A stretch of DNA of 64,000 nucleotides from Streptomyces peucetius (GTDB lineage: Bacteria; Actinomycetota; Actinomycetes; Streptomycetales; Streptomycetaceae): NCBI RefSeq assembly GCF_025854275.1, contig NZ_CP107567.1, positions 7,006,001 to 7,070,000 on the forward strand, written 5' to 3'. Of this stretch, positions 54,686 to 61,300 are shown one piece after another. The position numbers and the translations under genes were made by a program. Under the pieces are notes generated by a model, which was not told the origin of the DNA, ran no database searches, and saw nothing but the letters and a program-made list of their open reading frames with translations. Position 1 is the stretch's first letter. The number at the start of each line of letters is the position of its first letter.

Positions 54686-57600
54686 TCAGCCCCGCCGCCA
54701 CCACCTGCGCGGATCCGGCCCCTGTGGCTCTGCAGGAGGCGGCGTGGGGACGGGCCCCGGCGTCATGGCCCCCGCCGCCAGCTCGGCGATGCGCGCCCGT
54801 GCGGCCTCCTGCACCTCGGCGACACGCCGCTCGGCCCACCGCTCCACCGCCTGCACACGCTCCGTCGCCTCGTGCTCCAATGCCTGCGCCGCTTCGACCC
54901 GCTCGGCGAATGCGGCCTCGGCCTCCTGCAGCCGTTCCTCCAGCGCGGCCAACTGTCGGCGCGACGCCTCCTCGACCTGACGGATCCGGTCCGCGTACTC
55001 CCGCTCCATCTGACGCAGCGCATCGCCGTGGGCCTGCCGGGCCCGTTCCTCTGCGGACTCCTGAGCCTCGGCAGCCTGCAGCTCGGCTTCGCGTCGTGCT
55101 CCGGCGGTCCGCAGCTCGGCTTCGCGTCGTGCCTCGGCGACCTGCCGCGCCACGTCAGCCTGTGCCTCGGCCCGCGCCTTGTTCCGCTCGTCTGCCCGTG
55201 CCCGAGCAGCCTCCTCCGCCACGGTGGCGGCGAGCTCCGCCTTCATGCGCTGCACCGTCTCGAGCGTTTCGGCCTCCGCCTGGGCGCGGGCCCTGTCGCG
55301 CTCTTCTGCGCGGGCCGCCGCAATCTGCGCGGCCACGCCGGACTGCGCCCGTTGCTGCACCGCGTGCGCCTCCGCCAGCGCCCGGTTGCGTTCCTCGGCG
55401 CGGGCGCGTGCGATGCGTCGGCCCACATCGGCCTCCAGCGCCAGGAGCCTCGACTCCACGTGCGTGGCGGCGGCTTGTGCCTCATCCAGGGCGACCTGCG
55501 CAGCGCTGTCCACGGGCTCCGGTGCGGCCGGCGGCTGCACCGCTTCCTGCGGTTGCACGTCAGTCCTGGCCGGATCCACCCCGGGCTCCGGCTCCGTCTC
55601 TGATCCGGAAGTGCCTGGGCGGCTCGGCTCGAACTCCTTGAGTGCCTGTGAGAGCGCCAGGCGTCCCTCGGGCTTCACCAGAGGGTGCGTGGCCAGATAG
55701 GCCCTGGGGGACCGGCCCAGCAGGGCTGGCGACGGGCACTCGAAGAAGTCCTCCGGCCGCAGCCGCCGCTCCTTGAGAGAGTCCAGCACCTTGACGAGCA
55801 CCTCGAGCGCCTGCGTGACCGGCCGGTCCGGCAACTGGTCCCCACCAGCCACCTTGGCGACCGTGAGCGCGGGATACAGGCCGAGGATCTCACCCAGGAG
55901 CAGGTGACCGAGGGCGAGATGCACATAGTGCGCCATCCATCGCACACTGCGGTTGAGCGTCACGGACAGCTCGACGGCGTCTTCCCATCGCCCTGTATAG
56001 AGCTCGTGCGCCTCGGCCTGTCGCGCCGCCGGCTCTTCAGCGGGCCGAACCGATTGCGGATTCAGCTCGGACTCCGGCTCGGCTCCGGACTCCGGCTTCG
56101 GTGCGGCCGTCGGCTCCGTTTCGGGCCGCAGCTCGGGCTCGTCGGGGTGTGTCTGAGGGGCCGGCGTGTGAGCGTCAGGCTTTTTCTCCGCCGCAAGGCC
56201 GCTCCCCTGCGGCCCCGTCGCCAGGGTCGGGCTTGCATTCGATGTGCCGGTCTCCTCGGGCTCTTCGGGCTCCGCTGCGTCCGAGACCGGGGGCAGCAAC
56301 AGTGCGCGGCGCTGTACCGCTCGGGCAAGAGCCCGCTGACGGAGCTCCCTCCGGCGCTTCAATGCCTCGTGTTTCCGCTTGGCGGCGAGTTTCGGCGCGT
56401 CCCACCTGAAGCCGACCAGAGAAAGAATGACCTTGCGCTGTGCCGGGATGCGGTCGCCTGTCTCACCGGCTTCCGCGCGCTGTTCGGCTGCCCAGCGCCC
56501 CAGTGGAAATCCGTCCTCGAGGTGGTCGTGGCTCGGGCGGGCGTGTCCTTCCCGGGCATGGAAGGAGCGCATGGCGTCAACCCCGGCGCGCCATTGGCTG
56601 TTTCTGAGGGCCTTGCTGACCGAGCTCACGGGGTTGCCGCTCTGGGCCGCTGCCAGCATGCGGTTCAGCGCAGTAATCGGATCGGCCGCGGTGGCCTCCA
56701 ATGCGAACCTCAGGACGGCGAACACCTGACTCTCCAGCTGCCTCACCCGCTCGCGCGTCACGCCGAGCTCGGCGCCGATGACGTCCAGTGTGGCCGGCTC
56801 CTCGTCGTCGAGTCCGATGCGCCGGTTCACAACATGGGCGTAGCGCTCGGGAAGCAGTGCCACGAGATCGTGCACGTTCCGGTCCGCGCAGGACTGCAGG
56901 ACGGCACCCTCGACCGACGGCAGCGCAGTGCGGGCCGTGATCAGCTCTCCGAGGTGGGCGCCGTCGCCGATGATCCGGTCCAGCGAGTCGGTGACCCGGC
57001 TGATCCGACGGATCTCCTCGACCTTTGTGATGGACATCTCGCAGGCCACGGCCACGGCGGCGGCACTTCGCGAACGGCCGGCAGAGAGCAACTCGCGCTC
57101 CACGCGAGCGACCTTGCGGACCTGCTCGTGCATGTGTACGGGGATGCGGATGGGGCTTCCCTCGCCGGCCACGGCCCTGGTCGCGGTCTGTCGTACCCAC
57201 CATGTCGCGTACGTGGAAAACTTGTTGCCTTGCCGAGGGTCGTACTTGCGGGTGGCTTTGATCAGCCCGAGGGTGCCGTGCTGGTACAGATCCTCGTAGT
57301 CCAGGCCCTGGCCGATGTACGCGCGTACGACGGAGTGAACGAGCCGCTGGTTGTGTGCGGCGAAGCAGTCGCGGGCCCTGCGGCGTACGTGCGTGGCCGG
57401 TAGCTGCGCCAGTTCTTCGGCGGTGGGCTCGACGCCGATGCGGTCGGGGCCACCACGCAGCAACACGCTGAGACCGACTTCCTCATCAGCCAGAAGAATG
57501 CGCTTGTCGGGGCGCACGTTGAACCGGTCTTCCTCGAGGAGTGTCAGCGCCGCCGAGACGGCCCGGTCGATGTCGCCGTCCTCCGGCAGCGTCGGTGCCC

Positions 57601-58171
57601 CGGCTTCCGCACTGGGCACGGGGAGAGCAGGGGCCGGTGGAGTGCCGGTGTCGAGGGCTCCGGGAACGGCCTCGGAGCGTGGCGACGTAGCGGCACGGGT
57701 CGATACGGCCACCACGTCGGCGACCACGGTGAACCGCGCCGCCGCTGCGGCCCTCAGCTCCGCCGACTCGGTGCCCGTGAGCCCTGCGAGCCTCGCCGCG
57801 CCGACAACGACCCGTTCCGGCACCGAACCGTCCGCGGAGTACCGCGCCACCAGATTCAGCGCCGTCCGAACGCGCGACCGAGTCGCGCCCCCCGTTTGTG
57901 TGGTACTCGTGCGCGGCCGTACAACCTTCTTCACATCCTGCGAGTCTGAAGTGGTTGAGAACTGAACAACTGAGGTGTCCAGGCGCAGTCCCATCCGGTC
58001 CAGCTCGCAGAGCAGCCTCGCTCGCGCGGTGTCGTCGAGCCCCAGGTCCGCCACTTCGGCTTCGAAGGCAGCCGGCTGTACGACGCCGTCCACCGCCGCC
58101 TCGACCAGGTTGCGATACAGGGCTGCGAGCGAGGTCCTGAGATCCAAGGCCACCCAACTTTCACGCGACAA
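54686..58171 (-). CDS. Giant sigma-70-like protein with helicase-associated domain and coiled coil
   Basis: The 1161-residue product begins with a region 1.1-like helical segment. Sigma region 2 follows (DLYQHGTLGLIKATRKYDPR then NKFSTYATWWVRQT, from res 292), then region 3 (SPIRIPVHMHEQVRKVAR) and a region 4 HTH (LDVIGAELGVTRERVRQLE, res about 462-480). Next is a helicase-associated (HA) domain (QWRAGVDAMRSFHAREGH to VGFRWDAPKL, about 524-590). A Pro/Glu-rich spacer, a small helical domain (about 720-860) and a long Ala/Glu/Arg coiled coil (about 895-1140) follow. It lies 72 bp upstream of drmA, first in the operon. It could direct RNA polymerase or act as a DNA-bound sensor. The TTG start (58171) is uncertain; GTG at 58153 is possible. 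Confidence 0.8.
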   Translation of the reverse strand: MSRESWVALDLRTSLAALYRNLVEAAVDGVVQPAAFEAEVADLGLDDTARARLLCELDRMGLRLDTSVVQFSTTSDSQDVKKVVRPRTSTTQTGGATRSRVRTALNLVARYSADGSVPERVVVGAARLAGLTGTESAELRAAAAARFTVVADVVAVSTRAATSPRSEAVPGALDTGTPPAPALPVPSAEAGAPTLPEDGDIDRAVSAALTLLEEDRFNVRPDKRILLADEEVGLSVLLRGGPDRIGVEPTAEELAQLPATHVRRRARDCFAAHNQRLVHSVVRAYIGQGLDYEDLYQHGTLGLIKATRKYDPRQGNKFSTYATWWVRQTATRAVAGEGSPIRIPVHMHEQVRKVARVERELLSAGRSRSAAAVAVACEMSITKVEEIRRISRVTDSLDRIIGDGAHLGELITARTALPSVEGAVLQSCADRNVHDLVALLPERYAHVVNRRIGLDDEEPATLDVIGAELGVTRERVRQLESQVFAVLRFALEATAADPITALNRMLAAAQSGNPVSSVSKALRNSQWRAGVDAMRSFHAREGHARPSHDHLEDGFPLGRWAAEQRAEAGETGDRIPAQRKVILSLVGFRWDAPKLAAKRKHEALKRRRELRQRALARAVQRRALLLPPVSDAAEPEEPEETGTSNASPTLATGPQGSGLAAEKKPDAHTPAPQTHPDEPELRPETEPTAAPKPESGAEPESELNPQSVRPAEEPAARQAEAHELYTGRWEDAVELSVTLNRSVRWMAHYVHLALGHLLLGEILGLYPALTVAKVAGGDQLPDRPVTQALEVLVKVLDSLKERRLRPEDFFECPSPALLGRSPRAYLATHPLVKPEGRLALSQALKEFEPSRPGTSGSETEPEPGVDPARTDVQPQEAVQPPAAPEPVDSAAQVALDEAQAAATHVESRLLALEADVGRRIARARAEERNRALAEAHAVQQRAQSGVAAQIAAARAEERDRARAQAEAETLETVQRMKAELAATVAEEAARARADERNKARAEAQADVARQVAEARREAELRTAGARREAELQAAEAQESAEERARQAHGDALRQMEREYADRIRQVEEASRRQLAALEERLQEAEAAFAERVEAAQALEHEATERVQAVERWAERRVAEVQEAARARIAELAAGAMTPGPVPTPPPAEPQGPDPRRWWRRG

Positions 58172-58223
58172 GTGACGGGCTGGTTTGGACCGCCCGGTTC
58201 ACGAGTCACCATACGCTCAATCC

Positions 58224-58279
58224 GTTTACGTTGTAAACACTACATTGCATTGGTCAAGAGTCGCTCAGTCGTGTACGCT
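58224..58279. promoter_or_regulatory. Overlapping divergent promoters with palindromic operator
   Basis: GTTTACGTTGTAAAC (58224-58238) is a palindrome with 6-bp arms. On the minus strand, TTGACC (58257-58252) and TACAAC spaced 16 bases form a promoter whose -10 lies inside the palindrome. On the plus strand, TTGGTC (58250-58255) and TACGCT (58274-58279), spaced 18, form a promoter for the kinase-helicase gene. The -35 elements overlap head to head. Binding at the palindrome would block the leftward operon and may affect the other. Confidence 0.6.
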
Positions 58280-58389
58280 GTGCCGGCCGGATCGGTCCAT
58301 CGGTGACGATGGGGTGCCGGCAATCGCCAAGGGGAGGCGTGCGCCCTGGATCAAGGGGGCACACAGGGAGCGCGCACGAGGGAGTGGCC

Positions 58390-61300
58390 ATGGACCTGGA
58401 GACGGTCGCGGGACGATTCCGGCTTCGCGGACCGGTTGGCACCGGGAACATGGGGGAGGTCCACCGAGCCGAAGACCTGCAGGCCGGGGAGGGAACGCCC
58501 GACCGCCTGGTCGCCGTCAAGCTGATCCTCCGCCACCGCTCCGGCGCCGTCGTCGACACCCGCGCCGACGCCAAGGCCGTCGACCGGTTCGCCCGCGAGG
58601 TGCGGATCATGCGCCGCCTGATGCACCCCAACATCACCCGCATCATCGACGGCGGCGTGGACGCGAACTACGACACCGCCAAGGGCGGCCTGCCCTACCT
58701 CGCCATGGAGCTCCTCGACGGCGACACTCTCGGCGACCTGGTCGACGAGGAGTCGCAGCTCCCGATCGCCTGGGCCGCAGCCATCGGCGCCCAGATCGCC
58801 GACGGACTCTCCCACGCTCACACAGCCCGCGTGATCCACCGTGACCTCAAGCCGCGCAACGTGATGCTCACCCGCGGCGGTACCGTCAAGGTCCTCGACT
58901 TCGGGATGGGCCGTATCGCCGACGATCCCGAGGACGCCCGCCTCACCAGCAGCGGCGTCGCCGTCGGCACCGCCCGCTACATGGCCCCCGAGCAGTTCAA
59001 GGCCGGCCTCGTCACTCAGGCCGCCGACCTCTACGCGCTGGGCTGCGTGCTCTACGAGATGCTCACCGGCGTCCCGCCCTTCACGGACGGCTCCGCCTAC
59101 GACCTCGCCGAGAAACACGTCAACGCGGCCCCCACCCCCCTGCGCCTGATCCGTCAGGACGTCCCGCGTGAGCTCGTCCGCCTCGTCGACCGGCTCCTTG
59201 CCAAGGACCCGGCCGAGCGCCCCGCCGACGCCGCCGCCGTGCGCGACGCCCTGCTCCCGCTCGCCGCCTTCGATGGCGCCGGCTCCGAGATTCCCACCTG
59301 GGGTGCCTTCGACCCCGTCGAGGGCCTTCGGGTCCTGCGCGCCGCGCAGAAGACCGCCGCCCAGCAGCCCGTCGCCGCCGCCACGGAACCCGCCCCCGAC
59401 GACGAGCCGCATCGCCCCGCCCCCGCCCCCGGCATGGACGTCTTCGGCGTCCATCGCACCCTCATCAAGGACTACCGATCCTTCACCGAGGGCGGCACCG
59501 TCATCCGCGACGAGGCGGTCAAGCAGTTCGTCGCCGACGACCTCAACGCCAAGTCCCAGTGGCCCGACCCCTGGCTCTCCCTCAACCCGTTCTTCGCAAG
59601 TGGCGGCACCGTCCTCGAACTCGCCGGCCAGAAGGTCCTGCACGAGGAGTGCGCCCGGATCTTCCAGGCGAAGAAGACCGAGGGCGGCACTGTCTGCGAC
59701 GGCCGCCCCCTCACCCTCCACCAGCACCAGCGCGAAGCGATCGACGCCGCCAACTCCGGCGCCTCGTACGTCCTGACCACCGGAACCGGCTCCGGCAAGT
59801 CGCTCTCGTACATCGTTCCGATCGTGGACAAGGTGCTGTGCGAGCGCGACGCCGAGGGACCGAGCGCGAACAAGCGCGTGCGGGCGATCATTGTCTACCC
59901 GATGAACGCCCTCGCCAACAGCCAGCTCAAGGAGCTGGAGAAGTACCTCCGCGACGGCTACGGCGCCGGCCGTGAGCCCGTCACCTTCGCCCGCTACACC
60001 GGCCAGGAGGACGACGCCCGCCGCAAGGAGATCCGCGACAACCCACCGGACATCCTGCTCACCAACTACGTGATGCTCGAACTGATGCTGACCCGCCCCG
60101 CGGACCGGGCCAGCCTCATCAAGATGGCCCGCGGCCTGGAGTTCCTCGTCTTCGACGAGCTCCACACCTACCGCGGCCGCCAGGGCGCCGACGTCGCCCT
60201 GCTGGTCCGCCGTGTCCGCGAGGCCTGCCAGGCCGCCGACCTCCAGTGCATCGGCACCTCGGCCACCATGTCCACCGAAGGCACCTGGGACGACCAGAAG
60301 AAGGTCGTCGCCGACGTCGCCACCACCCTCTTCGGCACCAAGGTCCGCCCCGAGCACGTCATCGGCGAGACCCTGGTCCGCGCCACCGACCCGGCACCGG
60401 ACACCGTGCCCGCCGAACGCCTGCGCACACCCGCCGCCCCGCGCGCCTACGCCGACCTGGTCCGCGACCCGCTCGCCCGCTGGATCGAGACCCGCTTCGG
60501 CCTCGCCACCGACGAGACCACCGGCCGCCTCGTACGCCAGCGGCCCGCGAAGATCGAGGACGCCGCGAAGGAACTCGCCGCGCAGTCCGGTGTCGACGAG
60601 GCCGCCTGTATCGCCGCGATCCGCGCCACTCTCGAAGCCGGTTCACAGGCCAAGAACCCGGTCACCGAACGCCCCCTTTTCGCCTTCCGCCTCCACCAGT
60701 TCCTCTCCAAGGGCGACACCGTCTACGTCACCCTCGAGGACAAGACCTCACGCCACCTCACCCGCTCCTACCAGCTCGAACAGCCGGGCAGCGGCGGCAA
60801 GCTGCTGATGCCGCTCGCGTTCTGCCGCGAGTGCGGGCAGGAGTATCTGACGGTCTGGCGCGACGAGAAGAACGGCGACGTCCGCTACGAGGCCCGCCGC
60901 GACACCATCGCCACCGGCGGCCGTCAGGGCGACGGCTACCTCTACATCGACCCCGACCGCCGCTGGCCCGCAAGCCCGCAGCAGGCCGTCGTCGACCGCC
61001 GGCTGCCCGAGTCGTGGCTCGAGGTCGACGACAAGGGGCAGGAGGTCGTCCGCAAGTCCTACCGCGACCGCGTCCCACGCCCTGTCACCGTCGATCCGCT
61101 CGGCTACGAGGGCCGCGGCGAGCTGGATGCCGCGTTCATCCCCTCCCCGTTCCTGTTCTGCCTGCACTGTGGCGTCTCCTACGAGCAGACCCGTGCCAAG
61201 GACTTCGCCAAGCTGGCCACCCTCTCCCAGGAGGGCCGCTCCTCCGCGACGTCCCTGATCTCCGCGTCCGTCGTCCGCTCGCTCAAGTCCGTCCCGGCCG

